Source: Pseudomonas sp. NCCP-436 (GTDB taxonomy: Bacteria; Pseudomonadota; Gammaproteobacteria; Pseudomonadales; Pseudomonadaceae). From it: a stretch of DNA of 64,000 bases. A program made the translations under genes and the position numbers. The DNA lies in contig NZ_BPLZ01000004.1 of the NCBI RefSeq assembly GCF_019656335.1, positions 243,588 through 307,587 on the forward strand, written 5' to 3'. Within the stretch, counting starts at the first letter, position 1. The number at the start of each line of letters is the position of its first letter. Shown here one piece after another: positions 46,135 to 56,413 of the stretch. The notes below the pieces were generated by a model. That model was given only the letters and a program-made list of their open reading frames with translations, was not told the DNA's origin and did no database searches.

Positions 46135-49100
46135 ACCTGTCCCGCTTTTTCATCGACCGGCCGATCTTCGCGGGGGTGATCTCCGCGCTGATCTTCATCG
46201 CCGGGGCCATCGCGATGTTGGTCCTGCCCGTCTCCGAGTATCCGCAGGTGGTGCCGCCGTCCGTCGTCGTGCATGCCCAGTATCCGGGCGCCAACGCCAC
46301 CACCCTGGCGCAGAGCGTGGCCGCGCCGATCGAGGAGGAGGTCAACGGCGTCGAGAACATGCTCTACATGCAGTCGCTGGCGAATGCCGACGGCAACCTC
46401 TACCTGACCGTGACCTTCAAGATCGGCACCGATCCGGATCAGGCCCTGCAGTGGGTGCGCAACCGCGTGGAACAGGCCGTGCCGCGGCTGCCGGAGGACG
46501 TGCAGCGCCTGGGTGTCACCACTATCAAGAGCTCGCCGAACATCACCCTGGCCGTGCACCTGGTTTCGCCCAACGGGGAATACGATGCCAATTACCTGAG
46601 CAACTACGCCATCCGGCATGTCCGTGACCGGCTCGCCCGCATCGATGGCGTGGGCCAGGTCAACCTCTGGGGGCCGGGCGCCTACGCCATGCGCATCTGG
46701 CTCGATCCGGAAGCGGTGGCGGCACGCGGCCTCACCGCGGCCGAGGTGGTGGCGGCGATCCGCGAGCAGAACGCGCAGGCGGCGGTGGGCAGCATCGGCA
46801 CGGCGCCGATGGTCGAGCAGGCTCCGTTCCAGCTGTCGGTCAGCGCGGATGGTCGGCTGCGCAGCGTCGAGGAGTTCGGCGACATCGTCCTGCGCGCCGA
46901 GCCTGACGGTCGCACCACATTGCTGCGCGACGTGGCGCGCATCGAGCTGGCCGCCCAGGAGTATGGGGTGCGTGCCTATCTGGGCCGGGACGCGGCCGTG
47001 CCGCTGGCGATCATGGAAGCGCCGGGCGCCAACGCCCTGGAGATCGCCGTCAGGGTCCAGAGCACCATGGAGGAGCTGAAGACCCGGTTTCCCGCCGGGC
47101 TGGATTACCGCATCGTCTACAACCCGACCCGTTCGGTGCAGGCGAGCATCGATGCCGTGGTCCGGACGCTTTTCGAGGCCATCGGGCTGGTGGTGATCGT
47201 GGTGTTCCTCTTCCTGCAGACCTGGCGGGCCTCGATCATTCCGCTGCTGGCCGTGCCGGTGTCCATCGTCGGCACCATGGCCTGCCTGTACCTGTTCGGC
47301 TTCTCCATCAACGCCCTGAGCCTGTTCGGCCTGGTGCTGGCCATCGGCATCGTGGTGGACGACGCCATCGTGGTGGTGGAGAACGTCGAGCGCAACATCG
47401 CGCTGGGCCATTCCCCGCGCGAGGCCACCTACCTGGCCATGCGCGAGGTGAGCGGCCCGATCATCGCCATCGCCCTGACCCTGGTGGCGGTGTTCGTGCC
47501 GCTGGCCTTCCTCTCCGGGCTGACCGGGCGTTTCTACCAGCAGTTCGCGGTGACCATCGCGGTATCCACCGTGCTCTCGGCAATCAACTCGCTGACCCTG
47601 TCGCCGGCGCTTTCCGCGCTGCTGCTCAAGTCCCACGGCGAGCAGAGCGACTGGCTGTCGCGGGCGATGCAGCGGGTGTTCGGCGGGTTCTTCGGACGCT
47701 TCAACCGCGCCTTCACACGGGGTTCGGAGCGCTACGGGCGGGGCGTGGCGCGGCTGGCCGGGCGCAAGAGCCTGGTAATGGCGATCTATGCCGGGCTGCT
47801 GGGCGTTACCGTGCTGCTCGGCAAGGTGGTTCCGGGCGGGTTCGTGCCGGCGCAGGACAAGGAGTACCTGATCAGCTTCGTGCAGTTGCCGGCCGGTGCC
47901 TCGCTGGAGCGCACCGATGCGGTGCTCACGAAGATGACCGAGATCGCCCTGGACGAGCCGGGCGTGGCCTCCACCTCGTCCTATGCCGGCCTCTCGATCA
48001 ACGGCACCACCACCAGTTCCAGCTCGGGGCTGTCGTTCATCCTCCTCAAGCCCTTCGAGGAACGCAAAGGGCTGAGCGCCGACGCCATCGCGGCATCGCT
48101 CAATGCCAAATATGCCGGTCTGGAAAAGGCCAGCTTCGCTGCGGTCTTCCCGGCGCCGCCGGTCATGGGCCTCGGCTCGCTGGGCGGCTTCAAGCTGCAG
48201 CTGGAGGACCAGGGCAATCTGGGCTATGACGCGCTCTACAAGGCGACCCAGGACTTCATCGCCGAGGCGGCCAGGCAGCCGGAGCTGTCGCCGCTGTTCA
48301 GCACCTACCAGATCAACGTGCCGCAACTGCGCATCGACCTGGATCGCCTCAAGGCCAAGCAGCTGGGGATTTCCGTCAGCGAGGTGTTCCAGACCCTGCA
48401 GGTCTACCTGGGCTCCTTCTACGTCAACGACTTCAACCTGTTCGGCCGGGTGTACCAGGTACGCGTGCAGGCGGATGCGCCGCATCGCGCCCACCCGGAG
48501 GACATCCTGCAGTTGAAGACCCGCGCCGCCGACGGCCAGATGGTCCCGCTCGCGGCCTTCGCCAGCGTCGAGCAGATTTATGGGCCGGAGCTGGTGACCC
48601 GCTACAACGGCTTCACCGCCGCGGACCTGAGCGGTGCACCGGCGCCCGGCTACTCGTCGTCGCAGGCCATGGCCGCCATCGAGCGGGTCGCCGCGAAAAC
48701 GCTGCCGCCGGGCATCGGCTATGAATGGACCGATCTCACCTACCAGCAGATCATCGCCGGCAACAGCGCGCTGTGGATCTTCCCGCTCTGCGTACTGCTG
48801 GTCCTGCTGGTGCTGGCCGCGCAGTACGAAAGCCTGACCCTGCCGCTGTCGGTGATCCTGATCGTGCCGATGAGCCTGTTTTCGGCGCTGCTGGGCGTCT
48901 GGCTGACGGGAGGAGACAACAACATCTTCACCCAGATCGGGCTGATCGTGCTGGTCGGTCTGGCCTCGAAGAACGCCATCCTCATCGTCGAGTTTGCCCG
49001 TGAGCTGGAAATCGCCGGTCGTTCCACGCTGGATGCCGTGCTGGAAGCCTGCCGGCTGCGCCTGCGGCCGATCCTGATGACCTCGCTGGCCTTCATCATG

Positions 49101-49301
49101 GGCGTGGTGCCGCTGGTGGTCTCCCACGGCGCGGGCGCGGAAATGCGCCAGGCCATGGGTATCTCGGTGTTCTTCGGGATGCTTGGCGTCACCTTCTTCG
49201 GGCTGTTCCTGACGCCGGTGTTCTATCTGCTCATGCGCGGATTGTCAGGTCGGCCTTTGCGCTCTGCAAAAACGTGGAACGGTAGTGCCCAGGCGCACTG
49301 A
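46131..49301 (+). CDS. RND efflux pump inner-membrane transporter (MexF-like, HAE1 family)
   Basis: Proton-driven multidrug exporter of 1056 residues with the RND duplicated fold of 12 transmembrane segments. It starts MNLSRFFIDRPIFAGVISALIFIAG. The proton-relay motif is GIVVDDAIVVVENVERN in TM4 (two adjacent Asp), followed by PIIAIALTLVAVFVPLAFLSG. The second half includes VPMSLFSALLGVWLTGGDNNIFTQIGLIVLVGLASKNAILIVEFA with the TM10 Lys. Porter-domain segments such as YPGANATTLAQSVAAPIEEEVNGVENMLYMQS match MexF. No outer-membrane factor gene follows, so an unlinked OprM/OprN-type channel is needed. Confidence 0.94.
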   Translation: MNLSRFFIDRPIFAGVISALIFIAGAIAMLVLPVSEYPQVVPPSVVVHAQYPGANATTLAQSVAAPIEEEVNGVENMLYMQSLANADGNLYLTVTFKIGTDPDQALQWVRNRVEQAVPRLPEDVQRLGVTTIKSSPNITLAVHLVSPNGEYDANYLSNYAIRHVRDRLARIDGVGQVNLWGPGAYAMRIWLDPEAVAARGLTAAEVVAAIREQNAQAAVGSIGTAPMVEQAPFQLSVSADGRLRSVEEFGDIVLRAEPDGRTTLLRDVARIELAAQEYGVRAYLGRDAAVPLAIMEAPGANALEIAVRVQSTMEELKTRFPAGLDYRIVYNPTRSVQASIDAVVRTLFEAIGLVVIVVFLFLQTWRASIIPLLAVPVSIVGTMACLYLFGFSINALSLFGLVLAIGIVVDDAIVVVENVERNIALGHSPREATYLAMREVSGPIIAIALTLVAVFVPLAFLSGLTGRFYQQFAVTIAVSTVLSAINSLTLSPALSALLLKSHGEQSDWLSRAMQRVFGGFFGRFNRAFTRGSERYGRGVARLAGRKSLVMAIYAGLLGVTVLLGKVVPGGFVPAQDKEYLISFVQLPAGASLERTDAVLTKMTEIALDEPGVASTSSYAGLSINGTTTSSSSGLSFILLKPFEERKGLSADAIAASLNAKYAGLEKASFAAVFPAPPVMGLGSLGGFKLQLEDQGNLGYDALYKATQDFIAEAARQPELSPLFSTYQINVPQLRIDLDRLKAKQLGISVSEVFQTLQVYLGSFYVNDFNLFGRVYQVRVQADAPHRAHPEDILQLKTRAADGQMVPLAAFASVEQIYGPELVTRYNGFTAADLSGAPAPGYSSSQAMAAIERVAAKTLPPGIGYEWTDLTYQQIIAGNSALWIFPLCVLLVLLVLAAQYESLTLPLSVILIVPMSLFSALLGVWLTGGDNNIFTQIGLIVLVGLASKNAILIVEFARELEIAGRSTLDAVLEACRLRLRPILMTSLAFIMGVVPLVVSHGAGAEMRQAMGISVFFGMLGVTFFGLFLTPVFYLLMRGLSGRPLRSAKTWNGSAQAH

Positions 49302-49393
49302 GTGCAGGCGTCCCCCCGCCCGCCACGCCTGTTATCCCGCTGGGTGACGAACCTGGGAGCAACGCACGAACTTCAGGCCGGCTCCATCTGCGC

Positions 49394-49428
49394 GGCGCCT
49401 GCAGCAACACGCAAGTTGTGCAGGCGCC
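49394..49428. terminator. Long hairpin in the gap after the RND operon
   Basis: GGCGCCTGCA (49394-49403) pairs perfectly with TGCAGGCGCC (49419-49428); inside it CAAC (49405-49408) pairs with GTTG (49415-49418). It lies 93 bp after the pump stop without a T-run. The rest of 49302-49763 (462 bp) contains no gene that I can support. Confidence 0.55.
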
Positions 49429-49763
49429 AGTGGCTTGGCAGCCCGGCCTGTCGACGCTACATGCTCGTGTGTCGCCTCTGGACAGGTAATATGCTGTGCG
49501 CTCTCCACGATGGCTGAAGTTGCAGCCGCCAAGTGATACCATTGCTCGCTTCGACGCCGTCCTGAGCACCAACAAGCTACGGCGTCACGATGCCCGACAC
49601 TCCCACCCATGCCTCACCAGCCTCAGCGGCTTGTCTGCCGGCAGGGTCGTAGCCTTCACCCACGCGCGCAAGTTCATCTTCCTCGATTCAGGGCGGGCCG
49701 AAGACTCGAAAGCGGGATACCCCCGGTAAACAGCGCACCTCAAGTTACTGATAGGTAAGTCCT

Positions 49764-51350
49764 TTGATCTCCACCGCTAACATCACCATGCAGTTCGGCG
49801 CCAAACCGCTGTTCGAGAACGTTTCCGTCAAGTTCAACAACGGCAATCGCTACGGACTGATCGGCGCCAACGGCTGCGGCAAGTCCACCTTCATGAAGAT
49901 CCTCGGCGGCGATCTGGAGCCGTCTGCCGGCCAGGTGATGCTCGAGCCGAACGTACGCCTGGGCAAACTCCGCCAGGATCAGTTCGCCTACGAAGAATTC
50001 AACGTGATCGATACTGTGATCATGGGGCACGAGGAACTGTGGCGGGTCAAGGCCGAACGCGATCGCATCTACTCGCTGCCTGAAATGAGCGAAGAAGACG
50101 GCATGAAGGTGGGCGAACTGGAAGGTGAGTTCGCCGAAATGGATGGCTACACCGCCGAATCCCGCGCTGGCGAGCTGCTGCTCGGCCTGGGGATTCCGCT
50201 GGAACAGCACTTCGGCCCGATGAGCGAAGTCGCTCCTGGCTGGAAGCTACGCGTACTGCTGGCTCAGGCGCTGTTTTCTGATCCGGATGTACTGCTGTTG
50301 GACGAACCCACCAACCACTTGGACATCAACACCATCCGCTGGTTGGAAAACGTGCTTACCGCGCGCAACAGCACCATGATCATCATTTCCCACGACCGTC
50401 ACTTCCTCAACGCCGTCTGCACCCACATGGCGGATCTGGATTATGGTGAGCTGCGCCTGTTCCCAGGCAACTACGACGAATACATGACGGCGGCGACCCA
50501 GGCCCGCGAGCGCCTTCTGGCCGACAACGCCAAGAAGAAGGCGCAAATCGCTGAGCTGCAGCAGTTCGTCAGCCGCTTTTCGGCCAACGCCTCGAAGGCC
50601 AAGCAGGCCACCAGCCGAGCTCGTCAGATCGACAAGATCCAGCTTGAGGAAGTCAAACCGTCCAGCCGTGTCAGCCCTTTCATTCGCTTCGATCAGAGCA
50701 AGAAACTGCATCGCCAGGCGGTCACCGTCGAAAAGCTGTCCAAGGCTTTCGACGACAAGGTGCTGTTCAAGAATTTCAGCTTCACCATTGAGGCCGGCGA
50801 GCGTGTGGCCATCATCGGCCCCAACGGCATCGGCAAGACTACCCTGCTGCGCACCTTGGTCGGCGAGCTGGTGCCGGACAGCGGCGCAGTGAAATGGACA
50901 GACAGCGCCGAGGTCGGCTACTACGCCCAGGATCACGCCCACGACTTCGAGGCCGACGAGACTCTGTTCGAGTGGATGGGCCAATGGACTACCGGCGAGC
51001 AGAACATTCGCGCCGCCCTCGGCCGCATGCTGTTCTCTGCCGACGAGATCCAGAAATCGGTGAAAGTGCTCTCCGGTGGCGAGCAGGGGCGCATGTTGTT
51101 CGGCAAACTGGCCTGCCAGAAACCCAACGTACTGGTGATGGACGAGCCGACCAACCACCTGGACATGGAGTCCATCGAGGCGCTCAATCTAGCCTTGGAG
51201 AACTACCCCGGCACACTGATCTTCGTCAGCCATGACCGTGAGTTCGTTTCCTCACTGGCCACCCGTATCATCGAACTGAGCGACAACGGCGTGACCGACT
51301 TCAGCGGCACCTATGACGACTACCTGCGCAGCCAGGGCATCATCGTCTGA
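49764..51350 (+). CDS. ybiT: ABC-F family ATPase YbiT
   Basis: Soluble ABC-F translation factor-type ATPase of 528 residues with two nucleotide-binding domains. Site 1 has Walker [10 protein letters not shown] (about 34-42), signature [15 protein letters not shown] and [11 protein letters not shown]. Site 2 has [24 protein letters not shown] and [10 protein letters not shown]. The linker between them is [36 protein letters not shown]. The sequence follows E. coli YbiT closely. The start is TTG 49764, with AGGTAAG upstream and the family N-terminus ([18 protein letters not shown]) beginning there. The cellular role on the ribosome is not fully settled. Confidence 0.95.
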   Translation: MISTANITMQFGAKPLFENVSVKFNNGNRYGLIGANGCGKSTFMKILGGDLEPSAGQVMLEPNVRLGKLRQDQFAYEEFNVIDTVIMGHEELWRVKAERDRIYSLPEMSEEDGMKVGELEGEFAEMDGYTAESRAGELLLGLGIPLEQHFGPMSEVAPGWKLRVLLAQALFSDPDVLLLDEPTNHLDINTIRWLENVLTARNSTMIIISHDRHFLNAVCTHMADLDYGELRLFPGNYDEYMTAATQARERLLADNAKKKAQIAELQQFVSRFSANASKAKQATSRARQIDKIQLEEVKPSSRVSPFIRFDQSKKLHRQAVTVEKLSKAFDDKVLFKNFSFTIEAGERVAIIGPNGIGKTTLLRTLVGELVPDSGAVKWTDSAEVGYYAQDHAHDFEADETLFEWMGQWTTGEQNIRAALGRMLFSADEIQKSVKVLSGGEQGRMLFGKLACQKPNVLVMDEPTNHLDMESIEALNLALENYPGTLIFVSHDREFVSSLATRIIELSDNGVTDFSGTYDDYLRSQGIIV

Positions 51351-51370
51351 CCCCCTGCCCCAGGCACAAA

Positions 51371-51394
51371 AAGCCCGCGAAAGCGGGCTTTTTT
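51371..51394 (+). terminator. Rho-independent terminator after ybiT
   Basis: Stem AAGCCCGC / GCGGGCTT (51371-51378 with 51383-51390) with a GAAA tetraloop and a six-base T-run. It may also serve azoR from the other strand (A-run at 51368-51372). Confidence 0.93.
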
Positions 51395-51402
51395 ATTTCG
51401 CC

Positions 51403-52011
51403 TCAGGCGGCGACGAACAGCTCGGCAATTCGCTGACCGGCGCCATTCAGGGCCTCGGCGCGAGGCTCCTCGCCGTAGGACAGGCCTTCGGCACGGACGA
51501 TCTCGATATCTTCGATGCCGAGGAAGTTGAGCACGTACACCAGATAATCCTCGTGCGCCTGACCACTCGGCTGACCGGCATGCAGGCCGCCGGCCGTGGA
51601 AACGATCACCACTTTCTTGCCGCCTGCCAGCCCTACAGGGCCGCTTTCGGTATAGCGGAAGGTCTTGCCGGCTACCGCGATCCGATCAATCCAGGCCTTG
51701 AGCTGGGTGGGGATGGTGAAGTTGTACATCGGCGCACCGATGACGATGGCATCGGCCGCAATAAACTCTTCCAGCGTGCGTTCGGCCAGCTCGGCTTCGT
51801 GCTTCTGCGCAGCATCGCGCAATTCGGCCGGCGTACCAGCGGCGACCAGGCTGGCAGCGGAGAGGTGACTGATCGCGTCGCTGGCCAAGTCGCGGTAAGT
51901 CACCTGGGCATTCGGCGCGACAACGCCCCAGGCCTCGACCACGGCGCGGCTGAGCTGACGGGAAGCGGATGCATCGCCGAGGATGCTGGAATCGAGGTGC
52001 AGTAGGTTCAT
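51403..52011 (-). CDS. azoR: FMN-dependent NADH-azoreductase
   Basis: Flavodoxin-like FMN enzyme of 202 residues (AcpD/AzoR) that reduces quinones and azo dyes with NADH. The N-terminal phosphate-binding stretch is [21 protein letters not shown]-binding segments are [29 protein letters not shown] and STAGGLH. The C-terminal part [17 protein letters not shown] is typical. ATG 52011 has GGAG about seven bases upstream; longer in-frame starts run into the divergent promoter. It is divergent from a LysR regulator, a common layout for azoR. Confidence 0.95.
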   Translation of the reverse strand: MNLLHLDSSILGDASASRQLSRAVVEAWGVVAPNAQVTYRDLASDAISHLSAASLVAAGTPAELRDAAQKHEAELAERTLEEFIAADAIVIGAPMYNFTIPTQLKAWIDRIAVAGKTFRYTESGPVGLAGGKKVVIVSTAGGLHAGQPSGQAHEDYLVYVLNFLGIEDIEIVRAEGLSYGEEPRAEALNGAGQRIAELFVAA

Positions 52012-52129
52012 GGCGTATCTCCAGAGTGTGATGCGACGTAACGGTGCGTTGGCGGAGATACTATCCATGAAGCCAATAGCCGATAAGATCCAAAAATGCG
52101 ATGCTTCGTCCCATATATAGGACACTGAA

Positions 52130-53032
52130 ATGCAAGACCTCAACGACTTGTTCTACTTCGCCAAAGTGGTGGAGGCCGGTGGTTTCACCGCTGCCGGAAG
52201 GCTGCTAGGCATTCCCAAGTCACGTTTGTCACGACGCATCGCAGAATTGGAACACCGCCTGGGCGCACGCCTGCTGCAGCGTTCGACGCGCAAGCTGGCA
52301 CTCACCGATATCGGCGAACGCTACCTGCGTCATTGCCAGGCGATGCTGCTGGAAGCCGAACAGGCCGAGGAAACCGTGGCCAACCTGACCAGCGAGCCGC
52401 GCGGCCGGGTGCGGTTCTCAACGCCACCTGGCGTGACGCTGCTGCCGGACCTGATCAGCGAGTTCCTGAAGCGCTACCCCAGGGTGCAGCTGGAAGTACT
52501 GCAGACAAGCCGCCGCGTCGACCTGCTCAACGAGGCCGTGGATGTGGCCCTGCGCGTGCGTAACGTCAATGATGAAGAACCCAGCCTGATCACACGCCGC
52601 CTGCTGCCTGCGCGCGCCCATATCGTGGCGCACCCGGAGCTGATCAGCGGGCTGAACCTGGAACAGCCTGAGGATCTCCAGCAACTGCCGGCTCTGGGTT
52701 CGATTCGCGCAGATCGGCGTATCCATCTGCGCTTCTGTCACGCCACGACGCAGCAAGTTCGGGAAATTGCCCTGGAAGCACGCCTGGCGGTCGACGACTT
52801 TCCCATGCGCAAGGCTGCAGCATTGGCGGGGATCGGCATCACGCTGCTACCGACCACGCATTGTCACGAGGAACTGGCCGACGGTCGTCTCATCGCCCTG
52901 CTGCCGCAGTGGACCGTACCGCAAGGCCACATCCAGCTGGCCTATACCCACAGGCGCGGCATGTCGCCAGCAGTCCGCGCCTGGATCGAACTGCTGAGCG
53001 ACGCTTTCAGCCGCTGGAGCTACCCGGTCTGA
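52130..53032 (+). CDS. LysR-family transcriptional regulator (divergent from azoR)
   Basis: 300 residues with the [42 protein letters not shown] and a CrgA-type effector domain ([27 protein letters not shown]). The divergent partner 118 bp away is azoR, which it probably regulates in response to quinones or other electrophiles, as relatives such as QhpR/YhcS-type regulators do (inference). Its stop abuts the stop of the convergent chemoreceptor gene. Confidence 0.92.
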   Translation: MQDLNDLFYFAKVVEAGGFTAAGRLLGIPKSRLSRRIAELEHRLGARLLQRSTRKLALTDIGERYLRHCQAMLLEAEQAEETVANLTSEPRGRVRFSTPPGVTLLPDLISEFLKRYPRVQLEVLQTSRRVDLLNEAVDVALRVRNVNDEEPSLITRRLLPARAHIVAHPELISGLNLEQPEDLQQLPALGSIRADRRIHLRFCHATTQQVREIALEARLAVDDFPMRKAAALAGIGITLLPTTHCHEELADGRLIALLPQWTVPQGHIQLAYTHRRGMSPAVRAWIELLSDAFSRWSYPV

Positions 53033-54715
53033 TCAGATGCGGAACTGACGCACCAGCGCTCCCAGACGCTCACCGAGACCCGCCAGGCTGCGAGCCGTCT
53101 GCGCGCCGCGCTCGGTTTCATCGGCGACGCTGTCCACGGCAACCGCGATCTGATGCACGCTGCGGTTGATCTCCTCGGCCACAGCGGTCTGCTCCTCTGC
53201 GGCGCTGGCGATCTGCGCGTTCATCGCGTTGATGGTGGCGATCAGTTGAGCGATGGCATCGAGGGATTCTCCGGCCTTGTTGGCCTGCTCGCTGGTCAGT
53301 TCGCCGGCATCGCTGGAGCGCCGCATCGAACTCACCGACTGCTGCGCGCCCTGCTGCAGACGATCGATCATTCCCTGGATTTCCTGAGTGCTCTGCTGGG
53401 TACGGCTGGCCAGCGCCCGCACCTCATCGGCGACCACGGCGAAACCTCGCCCGGCTTCACCGGCACGCGCCGCCTCGATGGCCGCGTTGAGCGCCAGCAG
53501 GTTGGTCTGCTCGGCAATGGAGCGAATCACATCGAGCACGCTGACGATCGACTGCACGTCCTGCTGCAGGCTGTCGAGCGAGACACCACTGCTGCGGATG
53601 TCCTCTACCAGCGAATGAATACGCTGGATGCTGCCGTCGACCACACTCTTCGCCGCCTGACCTTCGCGGTCGGTCTGCTGCGCGGCTTCTGCGGCGTTCT
53701 GCGCACTTTTCGCGACTTCGTGAGCAGCGGCCGACATTTCGTTGATCGCCGTGGCCACCTGATCGGTTTCGTGGCGCTGCTGTGCCATCGCCTGCTCCGA
53801 ACGTTGCGCCTGCTCGGAAACCTGACTGACCAACTCGGTGAGCTGCCCGGTCATCTCGACGATCTGCCGAACCAGACCGTGCACCTTCTCGACAAACCGG
53901 TTGAACGAGCCGGACAGTTGCCCCAGTTCATCATCACTGGTCACGGGCAAACGACGGGTCAGGTCGCCCTCACCCGCCGCGATGTCGTCGAGGTTGTCCT
54001 TGATCTGCTGCAGCGGACGCAGGAATGCGTTACCCAGCCATACGCCGACCGCCCCGAACACCAGCAGCAGAATCACCGCCACGACCACGATGCTGGTGAT
54101 GATGGTGTTGATACGCTGGTCGATATCTTTCTGCACCTCGCTGATCTGCGCCTCGATGCCATCGAGGTTCAGTGCGGTGCCAAGAGCCATGTCCCACTTC
54201 GGCAGGTAGTAGCTGTAGGCGAGCTTGGGCACCATCACCGATTCATTGCCTGGCAGCGGCGAGGAATAGTTGACGAAGTAGCTGTTGTTCTTCGCCACGT
54301 TGACCAGCTCGCGGTTGATGTAGACGCCGTTGGAGTCGCGCCGGTCAGCCAGGTTCTTGCCGACATCCACCGGGCTGTCACCACGGAACAGGCGCACCAC
54401 GTTGGAATCGTGGCCGAAGAAGTAGCCATCTGCGCCGTACTTGATCTTGGAAAGAATGGCGATGGCCTGTTCGCGACTGGCCATGTCACCCTCTGCGGCG
54501 CTGTCGTAGAGCCCCTTCACGGAGCCCAGGGCGATCTGGATGTAATGCTCCAGCTCGGTGCGTTTTTCCTGCAGCAAGCGCTCGCGCGTCTCGGCCACTT
54601 CGTCAACCGCAAGGTTCTGCAGGACTCGCGCGGCGGTGCCACTGAGCACCAGCGCGAAGAGGATGACGGGAACCAGCGCGAGCAGGATCACTTTGCTTTT
54701 TAATGTGAGGCGCAT
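53033..54715 (-). CDS. Methyl-accepting chemotaxis protein with single Cache sensor
   Basis: 560 residues: TM1 about 7-29, periplasmic sCache-type domain about 35-195 ([62 protein letters not shown]), TM2 about 206-228, a HAMP domain ([25 protein letters not shown]) and a C-terminal signalling domain with the tip [35 protein letters not shown]. No C-terminal CheR-binding pentapeptide is present. sCache_2-type sensors in pseudomonads often bind small organic acids; the ligand is not determined. Confidence 0.94.
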   Translation of the reverse strand: MRLTLKSKVILLALVPVILFALVLSGTAARVLQNLAVDEVAETRERLLQEKRTELEHYIQIALGSVKGLYDSAAEGDMASREQAIAILSKIKYGADGYFFGHDSNVVRLFRGDSPVDVGKNLADRRDSNGVYINRELVNVAKNNSYFVNYSSPLPGNESVMVPKLAYSYYLPKWDMALGTALNLDGIEAQISEVQKDIDQRINTIITSIVVVAVILLLVFGAVGVWLGNAFLRPLQQIKDNLDDIAAGEGDLTRRLPVTSDDELGQLSGSFNRFVEKVHGLVRQIVEMTGQLTELVSQVSEQAQRSEQAMAQQRHETDQVATAINEMSAAAHEVAKSAQNAAEAAQQTDREGQAAKSVVDGSIQRIHSLVEDIRSSGVSLDSLQQDVQSIVSVLDVIRSIAEQTNLLALNAAIEAARAGEAGRGFAVVADEVRALASRTQQSTQEIQGMIDRLQQGAQQSVSSMRRSSDAGELTSEQANKAGESLDAIAQLIATINAMNAQIASAAEEQTAVAEEINRSVHQIAVAVDSVADETERGAQTARSLAGLGERLGALVRQFRI

Positions 54716-54741
54716 TCTTGTTGTCCTTCTTATGCGGAAGC

Positions 54742-54773
54742 AAAACGGGGCTACCGATGTATCGGCAGCCCCG
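54742..54773 (-). terminator. Terminator of the antiporter gene
   Basis: CGGGGCTaCCGAT / ATCGGcAGCCCCG (54746-54758 with 54761-54773), one mismatch, two-base loop; on the minus strand it is followed by TTTTGC. It lies between the antiporter stop and the chemoreceptor start. Confidence 0.82.
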
Positions 54774-54830
54774 TGGAAGAATTAAGCGACCCCACGCGCC
54801 GAAAACTTAATTCGGCGTCGGCTCACGCCG

Positions 54831-56150
54831 TCAGAGGAGCATGGCGGCCGCCCAGCCGAACGCCAGCAGCGGCAGGTTGTAGTGCAGGAAGGTAGGCACC
54901 ACGCTGTCCCAGATGTGATTGTGCTGACCATCGGCGTTGAGCCCCGAGGTCGGGCCAAGCGTGGAGTCCGATGCCGGGGAACCGGCATCGCCCAGAGCAC
55001 CGGCGGTGCCGACGATGCAGACGATGGCCAGCGGGCTGAAGCCCAGCTGGATGCACAGCGGCACGAAGATCGCGGCGATGATCGGCACGGTGGAGAACGA
55101 CGAGCCGATGCCCATGGTCACCAGCAGTCCCACCAGCAGCATCATGAACACGCCAAGGCCACGGCTGTTGCCAATCCACTCGGCAGAGGCATCCACCAGG
55201 CTCTTGACCTCGCCAGTGGCGGTCATCACCTCGGCGAAACCCTGGGCGGAGATCATAATGAAGCCGATCATGGCCATCATTTTCATGCCTTCGGTGAACA
55301 GGCCGTCCGCCTCTTTCCAGCGCACCACGCCTGAAGCAGTGAAGATCACAAAGCCCAGCAAAGCACCGACAATCATCGAGTCCAGCCACAACTGCACCAC
55401 GAAGGCGACGGCCACTGCAACAGCCGCAACCAGTAGGGTCTTGGGGCTGTACTCGGCGGTACCTCGCTCGGCCTGCTGGATCTTCTGCAGGCCATATACG
55501 CGCTTGCCGCGATAGCTGAAGAATACCGCCACCAACAGACCACACAGCATGCCCAGAGCCGGAATCAGCATAGCCTGAGTAACGCTAACCCCACTGATGT
55601 CGACACCCCCCTTGGAGACATTGGCCAGCAGGATGTTGTTCAGGAAAATGTTGCCAAAGCCCACCGGCAGAAACATATAGGGTGTGACCAGACCAAAGGT
55701 GATCACGCAGGCAATCAGTCGGCGGTCGATCTGCAACCGCGTCAGCACGTACAACAGCGGAGGCACCAGCAGCGGAATAAATGCGATGTGAATCGGCAGG
55801 ATGTTCTGGGATGACACCGACACAGCCATCAGCAGGCAGATCAGTAGCCATTTGACGCCGTCTTCACCCGCTTTGCTTTGCCGCCCCACCATGGCCAGAA
55901 TCTTGTCCGCCAGAGCATGCGCCAGACCGGACTTGGCAATGGCTACAGCAAAAGCCCCGAGCAATGCGTAGGAAAGAGCCACCGTGGCCCCAGCTCCAAG
56001 CCCCTTGTTGAACGCTGCCAGAGCCCCCTCCATACCCAGCCCGCCGATCAAGCCGCCGGCCAGAGCGCCGATGATCAGTGCTACTACCACATGAATACGG
56101 CACAGACTCAGCACCAACATGATGCCGACTGCGGCGATTACTGCATTCAT
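54831..56150 (-). CDS. Na+/H+ antiporter-family transporter
   Basis: Integral membrane protein of 439 residues with about 11-12 transmembrane segments. Recognisable parts are ALLGAFAVAIAKSGLAHALADKIL, VSVSSQNILPIHIAFIPLLVPPLL, VTPYMFLPVGFGNIFLNNILLANV and the C-terminal GTAGALGDAGSPASDSTLGPTSGLNADGQHNHIWDSVVPTFLHYN. The architecture fits the NhaC/ion-transporter superfamily proteins annotated as Na+/H+ antiporter family; transport of an organic acid or amino acid is also possible. ATG 56150 is used because the 36 residues upstream in frame look non-coding. It sits between two chemoreceptors. Confidence 0.85.
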   Translation of the reverse strand: MNAVIAAVGIMLVLSLCRIHVVVALIIGALAGGLIGGLGMEGALAAFNKGLGAGATVALSYALLGAFAVAIAKSGLAHALADKILAMVGRQSKAGEDGVKWLLICLLMAVSVSSQNILPIHIAFIPLLVPPLLYVLTRLQIDRRLIACVITFGLVTPYMFLPVGFGNIFLNNILLANVSKGGVDISGVSVTQAMLIPALGMLCGLLVAVFFSYRGKRVYGLQKIQQAERGTAEYSPKTLLVAAVAVAVAFVVQLWLDSMIVGALLGFVIFTASGVVRWKEADGLFTEGMKMMAMIGFIMISAQGFAEVMTATGEVKSLVDASAEWIGNSRGLGVFMMLLVGLLVTMGIGSSFSTVPIIAAIFVPLCIQLGFSPLAIVCIVGTAGALGDAGSPASDSTLGPTSGLNADGQHNHIWDSVVPTFLHYNLPLLAFGWAAAMLL

Positions 56151-56413
56151 AACGCGAATTCCACCTGGGAAATGCCGGCAACAAACCGGGGAAATACAGG
56201 CAAGGGATACGCCCAGACCAGGCGCGATGCCCACAGAACAGAGCCCATCCATGGCCACCCAAGAAAAAACCGCGGACTCTGCCGCATAGCATCAGGGATG
56301 TCAAAAACAGTCCGCATCTTTAACTAACAATGCGGACAACTGACACTATGATCAAGAATATTCCCTCGCCGCCGATACCCGTTTCATAGCGTTCACTGCC
56401 GAAAGGAACCGTC

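Noticed and set aside
45657..49127. 1156-codon open frame antisense to the RND genes
   Set aside because: Low-complexity His/Arg/Gly/Gln-rich translation typical of an antisense shadow; both RND proteins on the plus strand are complete.
49302..49763. Small genes in the gap after the RND operon
   Set aside because: Short frames on both strands lack ribosome sites and recognisable composition.
53153..54703. 516-codon open frame antisense to the sCache chemoreceptor
   Set aside because: Shadow frame; the chemoreceptor is complete on the minus strand.
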